The notes beneath the pieces are model-generated. The model was not told the DNA's origin. It saw only the letters and a list, made by a program, of their open reading frames with translations, and did no database searches. Shown piece after piece: positions 34,930-47,400 of a stretch of 64,000 nucleotides of DNA. A program made the position numbers and the translations under genes. The stretch lies in assembly GCA_023614405.1 (NCBI GenBank), contig CM042697.1, positions 299,484,954 through 299,548,953 of the forward strand, in the 5' to 3' direction. Each line of letters opens with the position of its first letter. Within the stretch, counting starts at the first letter, position 1. This DNA comes from Avena insularis (Eukaryota; Streptophyta; Magnoliopsida; Poales; Poaceae).

Positions 34930-35945
34930 GTTGTGAATGATGTCCTGCAACGGTGCTGAGGAGACGACCGTGATTGGATGCTCCTGGAAGTAGTGCGGCA
35001 GTCGCCACTAGGCTCGGAAGACCGCATACACCAACTTCTGGTACTGCGGGTAGCGTTGTCGCGACTGGGTGAGGACTTCGCTGATGTAGTAAACATGTCG
35101 CTGCACCGGGCGCTCCTTTCCCTCTTTTGTTCGTTCGACAACCATGACGGCGCTGACGACTAGTTTGGATGCCGCGACGTAGACGAGCATGGGATCCTTA
35201 TCGATGGGGGCGGCGAGATCACTTCTTTGACCGCGTGGAGTGCGTCGTCTGCCTCCTTGTCCCACTGGAACGTGGGGTTCTTGCGCTTTAGGTGGTAGAG
35301 GGGCATTGCCTTCTCGCCCATCCGGGGGATGAAACGACTGAGAGCCGCGACTCGCCCAGCCAACTTCTGGACGTCGCGCAGGCACTCGGGTTTGCCGAGC
35401 CGGGCGATCGTGTTGATCTTGGTGGAGTTCGCCTCGATGCCTCGTTTGGAGACTACATACCCTAGCAGCTGTCCAGTAGGTACACCAAAGGTGCACTTTC
35501 CTGGTTTGAGTTTGATCTTGTACCTTTGCAGATTTGCGAAGGTTTCGGCTAGGTCGGCGAGTAGATCACCCTAGCGAGTGGACTTCACCACCACGTCGTC
35601 GATGTAGACGTGGATGTTGTAGCCAATTTGGCTCGCAAGGCACTCCTGCATGCACCTCTGGTAGGTCGCTCCGGCGTTCTTGAGGCCAAATGTCATGGTG
35701 GTGTAGCAGAATGCTCCGAATGGCGTGATGAACGCCGTTTTCTCCTCGTCCTCGACTGCCATTTTGATCTGGTTGTAACCAGAGTAGGCGTCAAGGAAAC
35801 ACAGCGACTCAGAGCCCGCGGTCGAGTCGATGATTTGATCGATCCGAGGGAGGACGAACTGCTCCTTTGTGCAGGCGCTGTTGAGGTTTGTGTAATCGAT
35901 ACACATTCTCCAGGTACCATTCTTTTTTTTTCTGACCAGGACTGG
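34930..35945 (-). pseudogene. Reverse transcriptase and first RNase H of element A
   Basis: RT motifs: CIDYTNLNSACTKEQFVLP at 35850-35905, FLDAYSGYNQI, GATYQRCMQ, and the active site YIDDVVVKS (35580-35605). The connection follows (GKCTFG, GRVAALSRFIP at about 35340). A degenerate gypsy-type RNase H (YVAASKLVVSAVMVV, PQYQKLVYAV) ends near 34990. Stops and frame changes at about 35571 and 35160-35220. Confidence 0.85.
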
Positions 35946-36220
35946 GTTTGCCAGCCACTTGGAGTATTTGATTGGCTGTATGAAGCCTACAACAAGTAGA
36001 CGCTACACCTCCTCGGCGATTGCTCGGCGATGCTCTTCATTGAAGGGCCACAGCGACTGCTTGACGGGTTGTGCTTTGGGGTCGGCGTTGAGTTTGTGCT
36101 CAGCGAGTTCGCTCGGGACACCAGGTATGTCGGATGGCTTCCATGCAAACATGTTGCGATTCTCACGTAGGAACTCGATGAGCGCACTTTCCTATGCTAG
36201 GCTCATGCTCGTCCCGATTG

Positions 36221-36787
36221 TCACCGTCTGGCTGGAGACGCCTGGGACCAGCTCGATGGAGCGCGTGTGCGTGGTGGCTTCGAACGCGGTCGAGCCTCCG
36301 TTATCTGAGTTGGGCTTCTTGAGTATTGTGGGGTCGTCATTGTCGACCCCGCTCGTGTACTTGGCGAGCTCCTCCGCATGGTTGGCTTCTGCAGCGATGA
36401 TGGCGTCGGCGAGCTCGCGCCCTTTGCCTCGCACTCCGCGGCCATGTCGGTGTCGCCGTGGATGGTGATGATACCGCATGGACTTGGGAGCTTCATCGCG
36501 TGGTACGCGTAGTGTGGCACCGCCATGAACTTGGCGAATTCTTGCCGCCCCAAGACGCAATGGTAGGGGCTGTTGAAGGGCACCAGCTCGAACATGATCC
36601 GCTCAGTGCGGAAATTCGCTGGTGTGCCGAAGGTGACTGGCAGCGTCACCTTGCCGATCGGGTACGCCTTCCGACCGGGGATGATGCCGTGGAAGGTGGT
36701 GTAGGTCGTCTCGATCATCGACTGCAGGAGCCGCAGTCGCCTGAACGTTTCTAGGTAGAGGATGTTGATGGAGCTCCCGCCGTCCAT
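36221..36787 (-). pseudogene. Protease region of element A
   Basis: Begins MDGGSSINILYLET, the Tat-type aspartic protease active site (D-G-G-S-S variant), and continues with a conserved stretch to YHCVLGRQEFAKFM. Downstream, toward RT, the frame becomes a serine/threonine-rich linker and breaks. Confidence 0.75.
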
Positions 36788-36802
36788 CAGTGTCTCGGGG
36801 AG

Positions 36803-38600
36803 TCAGTAGTCGCCCACTTTGGGCTTGACCACCAAGGTGACTCGCCCCTGATATTCGATCCATGGTGAGTGGTCCTCGCGGCTCCAGGTGATCCACTGTT
36901 CGAACCAGTTGACGAAGCGGGGGACATCGACTTGGGACACCGCATTGGCGGCGATGACGCGGGCGATGACCTTCTTCTCGCGCTTGGTGCTGAACCCGAT
37001 GAAGGTGTGGAGCGAGCCGGCCTCGTTGTCAAATGCCCCGCCGTTTGGCGAGTGGTTGTTGGGGTCCTCCCGTGCGTGCTGTGCCTTCTCGATCTCCCTT
37101 TGGGAGTGGCAATCGGTGGTTGTGTGCGTGGCGGGCTTCCCCTCCCTGCTGTGGAACACACAGGGCTGGTTAAGGAGAGCCGCAAGGTCGAATTTTGGCC
37201 TCGCCTTGTAGTTTCCGCTGTCACGGCATTGGCCCCTGTCGCGGCGGAAGCTCTTTGGGTCGCGTGGCACGTAGACGGGTTTGGCAATGTAATCGACTCG
37301 CCCATCACTGCGGCGCTTGCCGGTGAGGCGAGTGTTGCTATAGCGTAGATCGGGTTGCCTCCCGTTGTCGTGGCCGCTTGGGCGGAGGTTTCCACCCGAC
37401 TCGTCGTCGGTTTCTTGGTTCGGGTCCTCCTCCACGTACTGCTTGGCGATCTCGAGGAGGTCTGGTATGTTGTCGAGTGTCTTGTACACCCGCTTGAGCT
37501 TGACGACCAAGGTATCGTAGCGGCACGAGGTCTTGAAGTAGTGTATCACCGTGTCTGGGTGGATGCCGGCCGCGTTGAACCACAGATCCTGCCATCATTG
37601 GACCCAGCCGCGGGTCGACTCACGAGGTCCCTGGACGCATCACTCCAGGTCCTCGATGGTGGTGGCGCGGGTGTAGGAACCCTTGAAGTGCCTGATGAAG
37701 GCGTCGCGCATGTCCTCCCAGGAATCGATGCTGTCAGTGGGGAGGGTATTGATCCATTGCCGGCTCGCTCCCTCCATCATCAGGGGGAGGTAGCGAGTGG
37801 CGAGTAGGTCGGTGTGGCCAGCGATTCCCATTGCCATAAGGTACATGTCCAGCCACACGGACGAGTCGTACGAGAGATTGTACTTCTCGATCTCCTTTGG
37901 CGCTTTGAAGTTTGCCGGATATTTGTCGCCTCAGATCATTGGTCCGAAGCACTGGGGACTGACTCGGTTGAGCGAGCCCCTTGGCTCGCCGTCATGGCGG
38001 TTCATGAGGGTGTTCCTCAGGTCGTCGGGCTGGCGTGCGCGCCAGCTTTGGTTGTTGATGATGTGGGTCCGCGCGTCGACTGGCTGCCAATTGGCGGCAG
38101 CCATGTTGTTCGTTGGTCGCGAGTCGTTGGTGGAGAGTGCCGTGTGCGCAGGTCATGGTTGGAGCTGTAGGGGCTCAGGTGGTGGGAAGTTGAGAGTATT
38201 TGCCATCGTTGGGCAGCCTCTCGAGGCCGCCCTACTTCTTGAGGAGCGGGAGTACATGCGCCCCCGCGAGTCGGCTCTCACAGTTTGCTGCTCGACGGCC
38301 TTGGCGTACTGGATCTGCAACGCACCTTCCCCGGTCACGTTGATGTTGGCAACCGCGGCTCGACTCGCGATGACGTTGTCCATCGAAGTGGAAAACAGCG
38401 GGAGGCCGTTCGCGTCCCGCTCTTGCGGGTATATCATGATCCTTGGCTGGTCTGGAGGGGGCTTGCGACTAGGCGGTGGTGGAGGAGCGTCGTTCGCTGT
38501 TGCGCCTGGTGGTGGCCGGGCACTTCCTCCCGGTGGTGCATTCTCGCAGACCACGCGGTCGGCCATGCGGGCCGGGTCGTTCTCGTCGTCGAAGTTCAGG
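36803..38600 (-). pseudogene. Gag (capsid and nucleocapsid part) of element A
   Basis: A Retrotrans_gag core is at 37640-37858 (YLPLMMEGASRQWINTLP, SIDSWEDMRDAFIRHF). The following frame (36803-37549) contains YDTLVVKLKRVY, a basic linker (RRDRGQCRDSGNYKARP) and a CVFH...H..C-like knuckle. N-terminal gag sequence is at 38153-38566. Stops near 37640, 37600 and 36803 interrupt the frame. Confidence 0.75.
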
Positions 38601-38608
38601 GCGCAGCC

Positions 38609-39372
38609 CTAAACGGTGGGGTTCAGGCGCGACCTGATGCGGCGCTGGTGGTAAAGCGGGAGCTCCTGCGCTGTTGCTTGCTCGAGGCGAAATTTTTCGC
38701 GCTCGGCTTGTTCCTTGCGGACCTCCTCCTCCAGGGATAGGCGGAGTTCCTCGACCTCCGTCGCCATCGCGGTCGGCGGGATCGGTGTGGAGAAGGGGTC
38801 TGGCAGGGCGCTCGTGCCGCTCGCCATGTAGGTCGCGACAAAGCGACCAGATCCAGCGTGGAGGTCGACGGAGTTCTCCGACCCGGAGTCAGAGTCGAAG
38901 ATCCCGAGGATGGAAGGATCCTCGAAGTCCCCCACGTTGGAGACTTGGGTGATGGAGTCCGCGAGTGACGCGGCGACAATGGATCCGGCGATTGACGTCA
39001 GGGTCGTCGAGTTGGCGTCATCATTGAGAGCCGCGTCGTCCACGACCACGCTGGTCTCGGCCACGTTGCTGTTGGCCGAGCCGTACTCGGAGGCGAGACT
39101 GTGGATGGTGCGTACCTGACTCTTAGAGAGCTGATTGCGCGGTGCCGACTTGCGGATGCGAGCCGTGTCCTCCGAGACGATGACATCGGTGAAGACGACG
39201 AAGAGGCTAATCATGCCGACTGGTATGATCACGCTGTGCATGACCGGGCGTGCTGCCGGGACGTAGCTGCTCGGCAAGATCTGGAGGATCTCGCCGATGT
39301 CGATCATGCGGCTGGTGGCGATCATCTGGTTGATTGGCAAGTTGGATCTCGCCGCAGAACACAGGCGTGACC
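38609..39372 (-). pseudogene. Leader/N-terminal gag frame of element A
   Basis: A long open stretch downstream of the PBS, Ser/Ala-rich with a Glu-rich helix at its end (EVEELRLSLEEEVRKEQAERE, about 38660-38760). It stops at 38609, after which gag-like sequence continues. The frame also runs back into the LTR, so no start codon can be fixed; the first internal Met after the PBS is a candidate. Confidence 0.5.
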
Positions 39373-39379
39373 GGCCAGG

Positions 39380-39396
39380 CCCCACGGTGGGCGCCA
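39380..39396 (-). other. Primer binding site of element A
   Basis: The minus strand reads TGGCGCCCACCGTGGGG one base after the LTR. This PBS differs from the tRNA-Met type of the other elements and is common in the Tat group of grasses; the exact tRNA was not determined. Confidence 0.8.
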
Positions 39397-39397
39397 C

Positions 39398-39900
39398 TGT
39401 CGTGGGAATGGCCACGGCAGATGCTGCAATCGGCAGCGAGTAGTAGAACGAGGGGCAAGGGTGGCCAACCATCTATGGTGCGAGATGAGGGAAAAGACAC
39501 AGGGTTTTACCCAGGTTCGGTCCCCCCGGAGGGTAAAGACCTACTCCTGCTAGATTGTATTGATGAGAGAGTACAAGAGCGAGCTCGGCGGCTAGGCGGC
39601 GAGTCGCAAGGGGTGTATGATGGAACATGCCTTCTATGCGTGCCCTAGGGAGGTTTATATAGAGTCACCTCGCTAGGGTTTACAGATCTACAACCGAGTT
39701 GGATAAGGACTCGGAGGGTGCTTGACCTAATCCGACTGGGCCTAGCTATGCTTCTGGGTTTCCAGCTTCTAGTCGCCTAGCTTCTCCTTGGGTCGTGATC
39801 CAGTCGCCGTCCTGCAGGCCCACTCGCTGACATTATGGGCCAGTAGGAAACGTCCTGCTGGGTATACCCCACTCGGCATATCCCCATCAACCTTCCAACA
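39398..39900 (-). repeat. 5' LTR of element A
   Basis: 503 bp, minus strand TGTTGGAAGG...CCCACGACA, with proper TG/CA ends. A TATA box lies at 39654-39661. The outer edge abuts element D coding sequence, so element A appears to have inserted into D. Confidence 0.85.
39654..39661 (-). promoter_or_regulatory. TATA box of element A LTR
   Basis: TATATAAA on the minus strand, about 240 bp downstream of the LTR start, well placed for the genomic transcript. Confidence 0.65.
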
Positions 39901-42893
39901 AGATAATAGAACAGTGGTTCTGCATGGGGAAGGGGCTCAGTATTGCACTCATGCCCTTGTGGAAGTGCAACTGATACAACAATCACCACCTACCTTGCCA
40001 CCTGTGTTACGTGAAGTGCAACACCTGCTTAATCAGTTTAGTTCAGTGTTTGCCATACCAATAGGACTTCCCCCTCGTAGACAGTGTTACCATCATATAC
40101 CACTGATTCCAAGGGCACGACCTGTGTCTATTCGGCCTTATAGAGTGGCTCCTAATCTGAAATATGAGTTGGAAAGGCAAGTCTAGGAGTTGCTGGACCT
40201 AGGAGTAATTGTTCATAGTCAAAGTGCCTTTAGTTCCCTGGTGATTTTAGTGAAGAAGTTGGAACCTATTGTTGATGATGGGGCACTGCCTGCACCCCCC
40301 CCGCTTGGTGTTTGGTAGTGGATTACATGCATTTGAATGCCCTCATAGTAAAAAGCAAGTATCCTCTGACAATGATTGATGAATTACTTAATGGATTGAG
40401 TGGTGCTAGGTGGTTTTCCAAGTTAGATTTAAAGGCTGTCTGTCATCAGATCCGGCTATCTCCTGGTGAAGAGCATAAGACAGCATTCCAAACTCATAAT
40501 GGTCACTTTGAATTCAGGGTGATGGCATTTGGATTGACATGTGCCCCAACCATGTTTCAACATGCCATGAATGCTTCCTTGGCACCCGTCCTCAGGAAAT
40601 TTTCCCTAGTTTTATTTGACGACATTCTTATTTACAGTCCCATGTATGATGAGCACATCCAACATTTAGCCACAATTCTGGGTATTCTGTAGAAAGATAA
40701 CTGGCAGGTTAAGTTATCTAAATGCTCCTTTGCTCAACAACGCATTTCCTATCTTGTTCATGTGATTTCAGCTGAAGTGGTTGCCACTATGGAACCAAAA
40801 ATTCAGACCATTCAAGATTGGCCCACTCCAACTAATTCTAAGGAGTTGAGAGGATTTTTAGCCCTATCTAGGTATTATAGGAAGTTCATTAAGCACTATT
40901 CTATTATCAGCCAGCCATTGACAGCCTTGCTTAAGGAAGGAGTATTGTTTGTCTGGATAGATGCTACGGACACTGCTTTCCATACTCTAAAGCAAGCTCT
41001 TGTAATAGCACCAGTGCTACCTCTTCCTGATTTCAAGCAGCCATTTGTGGTTGGAACTGATGCTTGCCATGTTGGCATTGGCGCCATTCTATCCCAAAAT
41101 GGTCACCCCTTGGCTTATGTGATCAAGGCCCTAGGGCCTCGCAATATTGGGTTATCTGTGTACGAGAAAGAATACCTGGCGATTCTTTTATCTGTCCAAC
41201 AATGGTGTTCATATTTGCACCTTGGTGAGTTTGTGATTCGGACATATCACAAAAGCTTGACACATCTGACAGATCAATGTTTGCATACTGATTGGCACCA
41301 GAAGATGCTGAATAAGATGGCAGGCCTCCAATTTAAGGTCGTCTATAAAAAGGGAATTAACAACATGGCTACTGATGCATTATCTCGCAAACCACAAGCC
41401 ACTTCTTAGATTTTGGCTGTTACTACTGTTCAACCTGCTTGGCTTGATGCTGTCCAAGCTAGTTACCTGACTAACACCACGGCTCAGAATTTGCTCTAGA
41501 AGTTGGCCATAGTATCAGTTTACACTTAGCCAAGGAATCATTCGTTACAAAGGGCGCATTTGGGTAGGGGCTGATGATTCTCTCCAACTGCAGATTATCT
41601 CAGCTTTTGAGGATAGTCCCCAGGGTGAGCATTCAGGTGACCCAATCACCTATTGCCGTCTTACTGCACTTTTCAAGTGGCCGCAAATGAAGCAAATGGT
41701 ACGTGAGTTTGTTCGTGGGTGCCACACCTGTCATCAAGAGAAACCTGAGCGCATTCACCCACTAGGTATGTTAGAACCATTGCCCGTTCCTACTGAACCT
41801 TGGGAAGTAGCAACTATGGATTTTATTGATGGCCTGCCACCCTCATGACAATTCAACTGCCTGCTGGTTGCGGTTGATAAGATGACTAAGTAAGTTCATT
41901 TCATTCCTCTCCGACACCCATATACCGCTACCAAGGTGGCAGAGGTTTTTGTGGACAATATTTTTGAGCTTCACAGTTTGCCGTTGACATTGGTTTCTGA
42001 TCGTGATCCAGTGTTCACTAGTCAGTTCTGGCAGTCTGTTTTTTGTGCTACAGGAACTCAATTGAAGATGAGAACAAGTAATCATCCAGAGACTGATGGA
42101 TAAATTGAGTGTGTCAACCAATCCATTAAGTGTTATCTTTGCTGTTTTATCAGCGTGCATCCGCAACATTGGTCCAAGTGGATCTCACTCTGTGAGTTTT
42201 GGTACAATACTAATAGGAATTCATCTCTTGGAAAGTCACCCTTTGAACTGCTGTATGGACGACAACCGTGGTACTTTGGCATTACAGCCTCGCAGCATAT
42301 TACAACGACTGATGTTCAAGCCTGGCTCGATGCCTTGATCTTAGCTTCTGTCCGACAACATCTTCTTCGCGTGCAATAGCATATGAAGCACCGGGCAGAC
42401 AAGAAACGCTCCAAGCGTCAGTTCACTGTCCGGGATAAGGTTTTTTCATATCCAACCATAAATCCAGACTATTATTGCGTGCAGGAAGAATCATAAATTG
42501 TCCTTCTAGTTCTTTGGTCCATTTCAAGTTTTGGAGCGAATTGGGCAGGTGGCATACAAGCTGGATGTTGGACCGGGTCACCAGGTATCCTCACATTTGC
42601 CCTCTCCTGAAGACATTTTTTCAGTTCCTGTGAAAGTGTTGGAGTCCAGGGTCTGGGCCAAAGGAATGCGCACGGTGGCACAAGTGCTCGTGCAGTGGAG
42701 TGGGTTGGTGGAGGCGACAGCTACGTGGGAGGACCTGGAAGCTCTTCATCAAGATTTTCCCCACGCCCCTGCTTGGGGGCAAGAAGGTTCTCAAGGAGGG
42801 GGGATTGTCAGCGGCCATGACCAACCCACCGATGGTGAGGAAGCAAAAGAGGAGGACCAAGACACAAAGAGGAACATGGCCATGCCCGGATAG
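39901..42893 (+). pseudogene. RT, RNase H, integrase and chromodomain of element D
   Basis: N-terminal RT: GLPPRRQCYHHIPLIP at about 40060-40110. RT core: KSKYPLTMIDELL, WFSKLDLKAVCHQI, and LFDDILIYS at about 40610-40640. RNase H: VGTDACHVGIGAIL, ending NMATDALSRK (41390). Integrase zinc finger EHSGD...CHTCHQEK (about 41620-41740). Core with D in MDFIDGLP, D in VSDRDPVFTS and E in IECVNQS (about 41815-42120). Chromodomain at about 42624-42783 (QVLVQWSG, ATATWEDLEAL, FPHAPAWG). Stops or shifts at about 40187, 40310, 40690, 41410, 41500, 41845, 42102 and 42380. Catalytic residues are still visible, but the copy is dead. Confidence 0.9.
42793..42805 (+). other. Polypurine tract of element D
   Basis: AAGGAGGGGGGAT-type run directly before the LTR start TGTCAGCGG; priming site for plus-strand DNA synthesis. 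Confidence 0.75.
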
Positions 42894-43161
42894 GCCACAA
42901 GGCCGCCAAGCTGGCTACGGGGCGAGGAATGGGCCCGCTGAAGCCCTATGACCGAGTCGCCATCGAAAGAGAGCTATTTGAGAGAGACCGATAGTTTCAG
43001 AGTTCCTTGACCTGTAACTGAAGAATAGAACCAAACGACAGTGTCGTGGACAGGCTGTGTGGGTGGTTGGGCGTAATACAACCTGAGAAACTCTTGTTGG
43101 TCGATAATTCTAGAAGTGTGTGAGAGAGAGATCCTAGATTTGAATCCATCGGCCGCTTACA
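42806..43161 (+). repeat. 3' LTR of element D
   Basis: Starts TGTCAGCGGCC after the PPT and probably ends ...CGGCCGCTTACA at 43161 (an alternative end CGTACA at 43170 is possible). About 356 bp, short as usual for Reina-type elements. The partner LTR is not in the window, so the right boundary is tentative. Confidence 0.65.
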
Positions 43162-43680
43162 CTTCGTACATTGTTAAGCTTCACTTTTATCTTATGATTT
43201 AAACCTAGTCTGTTTCCACCATTATTTCATAAGCATACAACACTTCTGCAACTAGCAATTGGAGTGCAAATCTTCAATAAAAATAAAAGAAAAAGGAGGG
43301 AGTGGGGGAACTATACTAAACTAAATCTCAAAGTATTTTTATTACCTACTTTATTTGTAATTGTACTAGGTGTTGGAAGGGTTGTGGTTTCTCTGGAGAA
43401 GTTGTGACAGCAGATGAGCTGGTCCAATCATGAGGACACACCACACATGAACCCTCTAGTTGTAACTTTGTTTTGGAAATGGAACTCTAGTTGTAACTAC
43501 AAGGTGTTCAATATCTAGATCCACTAAAAATGATGTTTAGTAGGAAGCTACACCGACTGCTTTGTCTTTTCTCCTCAGAAGCACACAACAAGTTCCCTTC
43601 CTCAGAAGTCAGAAGTTAATCAATTTTGGAATCCTCACAAACCCCATAATCCCTGCATGAATGCACTTGACACATGTAAT
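43162..43680. other. Gene-free spacer between element D and CACTA-2
   Basis: About 520 bp of AT-rich sequence without coding motif, terminal repeat or RNA signature on either strand. It could be low-copy sequence or an old unrecognised element. Confidence 0.5.
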
Positions 43681-43990
43681 CACTAGTAGAAAACATGCAT
43701 TTGGTTTGGATCTATCCTAGGATCTAGTCCTGGCCGGGTCTAGAACCGGGACTAGTGTGAGCACTAGTCCCGGTCCGTCCCTATTACAACGGCTAGGAGG
43801 CAGCCTTCGCCTATTCCCATTCTTTGGGGACCTCTAATCCCGGTTGGTAATACAAAACGAACACTAAAGGAGTGCCCCCAATGGCTAGAAGCCAGGGGAC
43901 CTTTAGTACCAGCCTGTATTAAAAACAGGGACTAGAGGCCATGAACTAGTCCCGGTTTGTAATAGAGGCCGGGACTAAAGTGTTCCCTAT
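43681..43990. repeat. Left end and subterminal repeats of CACTA-2
   Basis: CACTAGTAGAAAAC is followed by multiple direct and inverted copies of (TA)GTCCCGG / CCGGGACTA and related GGGGACCTCTAATCCC-like words. This repeat family differs from that of CACTA-1, showing that the two belong to different families. Confidence 0.85.
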
Positions 43991-44010
43991 ATATTCACTG
44001 CTCTGTCCAG

Positions 44011-44493
44011 CCCATGGACATTTGTTGAGTCCAAGCTAGCTCAAGTTCATTCCCATTTTTTATCCAAGATTTCTCAAGATTTGGTGACATCCATCAATCC
44101 AAGGTTCTAAAAGGTTAGCAACTTCATTCTTTCATGTCTTATTGTTAGTTTAGCTCGAGCTCTAGAAGTAGAGAGGGATTTCATGCTTTAGAAGTAGAGG
44201 GAATTTTAGATGTGTAATTTTAGGAAATTTTTGATTATGCAAAAGGTTACTGGAAGTTGAGATGTGTAATTTTAGAGTTTCGGAGCTCAGAATTGAATAA
44301 GGTTTTCACTGCTAGATCAATAATTAAAAATTCACTATTTTTTATGTTAACAGTTTTGTCCAATTCAAAAATTGGTGCTTGTAAAATTATATATATATGT
44401 TGTTAGTACACAGTAAATTTTTAGATTTCAACAAGTAAATGTAGTAAAAATTATCCAAACTTTTTATATGATCCAATTTTTTTAGTTATAATG
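44011..44493 (+). other. Leader region of the CACTA-2 transposase gene
   Basis: AT-rich, no coding motif, between the subterminal repeats and the first coding codons. It presumably holds promoter, leader and an intron (a pyrimidine-rich stretch and acceptor-like sites precede 44494), but no single site can be fixed. Confidence 0.4.
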
Positions 44494-47400
44494 CAGATGA
44501 GTCGGAAATGGATGTACGATGCTTTACGAATGTCTGACGCGTTCATTAAAGGCGTGCATTCTTTCCTTGATTTGGCTGAGGCAAACAAGCGGAATGGTTT
44601 TATGTGTTGTCCGTGTCGTGTCTGTCAGAATGAGAAGGATTACTCTTCCTAAAAAACCATTCACATCCACCTGATTCAGTCAGGTTTCATGTCCGGCTAT
44701 AATTGTTGTACAAAGCACAGAGAAATAGGGGTTATGATGGAAGACAAAAAAGAAGAAAAGAACGATGACAACTATCCAATGTTCCCTGAATACGGTGGTA
44801 CTACAATGGAAGACAATGAAAAACAAGAAGGTGAAGAACGGGCATAAGATGAGACTGTTGATGATCTTCGTCAGGCCATCCTTGATGCATAGAGATAATG
44901 CGAAAATGAAAACACTAAGAAGAAGTTGGAGCGAATGTTAGAGGATCACAAAAAATTGTTGAACCCAAATTGCAAAGATGGGAACACAAAGCTTGGTACC
45001 ATACTGGAATTGCTGCAACGGAAGGCAAATAATAGTTTATTTGACAAGGGATTTAAGAAGCTATTGAAAATAATGAACAAAAAGCTTCCAAAGGATAACG
45101 AATTGCCTATCAGTACATACGGGGAAAAGAAGGCTGTATGCCCTCTAGGACTAGAGGTGCAGAAGATACATGCATGCATTAATGACTACATCCTCTACCG
45201 TGGTGAGGAATACAAGAATTTGGATGTATGCCCGGTATCCGGTGCATTGCGGTATAAGATCAGACAAGATAATCTTGGTGATGTTGAGGGCGAGAAACGC
45301 CCCAGGAATAGGGTTCCTACAAAGGTGATGTGGTATGCTCCTATAATACCACAGTTGAAACATTTGTTTAGAAACAAAGAGCATGACAAGCACAATGAAG
45401 ACCGCAAGAAAGACTCAATGTTGAGACACCCCGTTGATGGGTCGAAGTGAGAAAAATCGATAGAGAGTACCCGGGCTTTGCAGAAAACGCAAGGAACTTA
45501 AGGTTTGGTCTAAGTACAGATGGCATTAATCCTTTTAGGGAGCAGAGCTGTAGTCATAGCACCTGGCCTGTAACTCTATGTATCTATAACCTTCCTCCTT
45601 GGTTGTGCATGAAGCGGAAGTTCATTATGATGCCAGTTCTCATCCAAGGCCCGAAGCAACCCGGCATCGACATTGATGTGTACCTAAGGCCATTAGTTGA
45701 AGAACTACTACCGTTGTGGCGCGACAAAGGTGTACGTATGTAGGATGAGCACAAACAGGAGCCATTTAACCTACGAGCGTTGTTGTTCATAACCATCAAT
45801 GATTGGCCTGCTCTTAATAACCTTTCAGGACAGTCAAACAAGGGATCCAATGCATGTACGCATTGTTTAGATGATAGTGAAATTATATATTTGGATAAAG
45901 GTAGGAAGAATGTGTACCAGGGGCACGGTCGATTTCTTTCGAACAGGCGTACCGCAAGAAAGAAAGGCAAGCATTTCAATGGTGAGGCATATCATTGGAA
46001 GAATCCTATCCGCCGTAGTGGTGATGATATATTTGGTAAGGCCAAGGATATAGAAGTAATCTTTGGAAAGGGCCCTAGTGGTCAACCTGTTTTGAATGAC
46101 ACTGACGGACAAATGCCCATGTGGAAGAAGAAATCTATATTTTGGGAGCTAACCTATTGGAAAGTTATAGAGGTCCACTCTGCAATTGACGTGATGCACG
46201 TGACGAAGAATCTTTGCGTGAACCTTCTAGGCTTCATGGGCATGTACGGAAAGACAAAAGATACGCCAGAATCACGATAGGATCAGCAAGATATGAAAGA
46301 CGAGACGGCCTGCATCCAATGATGACGGATAAAGGACGTCTAAGTGCTGCCATCTACACTCTTACCAAAGAAGAGAAGGAAATATTTTTTGAAGTCCTGA
46401 GCAGTATGAAGGTCCCGTCTGGCTTCTCGTGGAATATAAAGGGAATAATAAATATGAGAGATAAAAAATTCCAGAACCTAAAGTCCCATGACTACCATGT
46501 GCTTATGACGAATTGCTTCCGGTTGCATTGAGGGGGATTCTACCGGAAAATGTTCGACTACCCATTGTGAAGCTATGTGAATTCCTCAATGCTATTTCTC
46601 AGAAGGTAATCGATCTAGAAATTCTACCAAGGTTATAAAATGATGTGGTACAATGTCTCGTTAGTTTTGAGTTGGTGTTCCCACCATCCTTCTTCAATAT
46701 TATGACGCATCTCCTAGTTCGCCTAGTCGACGATATTACCATTCTGGGTCCTGTATTTCTACACAATATGTTCCCCTTTAAGAGGTTCATGGGAGTCTTG
46801 AAGAAATATGTTCATAAACATTCTAGGCCAGAAGGAAGCATCTCCAAGGGCTATGGAACATAGGAGGTCATTGAGTTTTGTGTTGAATTTATTCCTGAAA
46901 TTAAGCCGATTGGTGTTCCTGAATCGCGGCATGAGGGGAGACTGGGTGGAAAAGGCATGTTAGGAAGGAAATCAATAATATGTAGGGACGAGCATTCTTT
47001 CACTCAAGAACACTACACAGTTCTACAAAATTCCACCTTGGCAGCTTCGTATATCAAGGAACACAAGGATATTGTATGCTCCAACAACCAGGGGAAGCCT
47101 AACTCTTGGATTAGAGATGAACAAATGAAGACTTTTGGCGGTTGGTTGCAAACACATATCATGAATAACAACACTGTTTGTGTTCAGCTGTACTTGTTGG
47201 CCAACTCACCATCTTCGAATATATGGACTTTCCAAGGGTACGAGATAAATGTGAATATATTTTACATGATCGCCCAAGATAAAAAGAGCACCAACCAAAA
47301 CATTGGTTCTACTTTGATGCAACAAATGACAATGGGTCGAAGGACACATATTATGGTTACATAGAGGATATATGGGAACTTGACTATAGACCTACTTTTA

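Larger units (their letters stand above)
3891..39900 (-). mobile_element. Tat-lineage Ty3/gypsy element A (interrupted by 4715-30698)
   Basis: On the minus strand the order is LTR (39900-39398), PBS, gag, protease, RT, RNase H, second (archaeal-type) RNase H, integrase (ending 33013). An intron-containing gene follows on the opposite strand (30699-32174, continued at 3891-4714). The second RNase H and the antisense gene are hallmarks of the plant Tat lineage (Grande/RIRE2/Cinful relatives). The 3' LTR lies beyond the left edge or was lost at the copia junction. The Tekay-like element sits inside the antisense gene. Confidence 0.8.
39901..43161 (+). mobile_element. Reina-like chromovirus D, 3' part
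   Basis: Plus-strand pol from just before the RT palm to a chromodomain, then a PPT and a short 3' LTR. Gag and protease are missing on the left, where element A begins; they may lie beyond the left edge of the window. The short LTR and canonical chromodomain fit the Reina lineage. Confidence 0.8.

Noticed and set aside
43162..43680. Possible host gene fragment between element D and CACTA-2
   Set aside because: No frame above background, no splice pattern and no recognised motif; reported as a spacer only.
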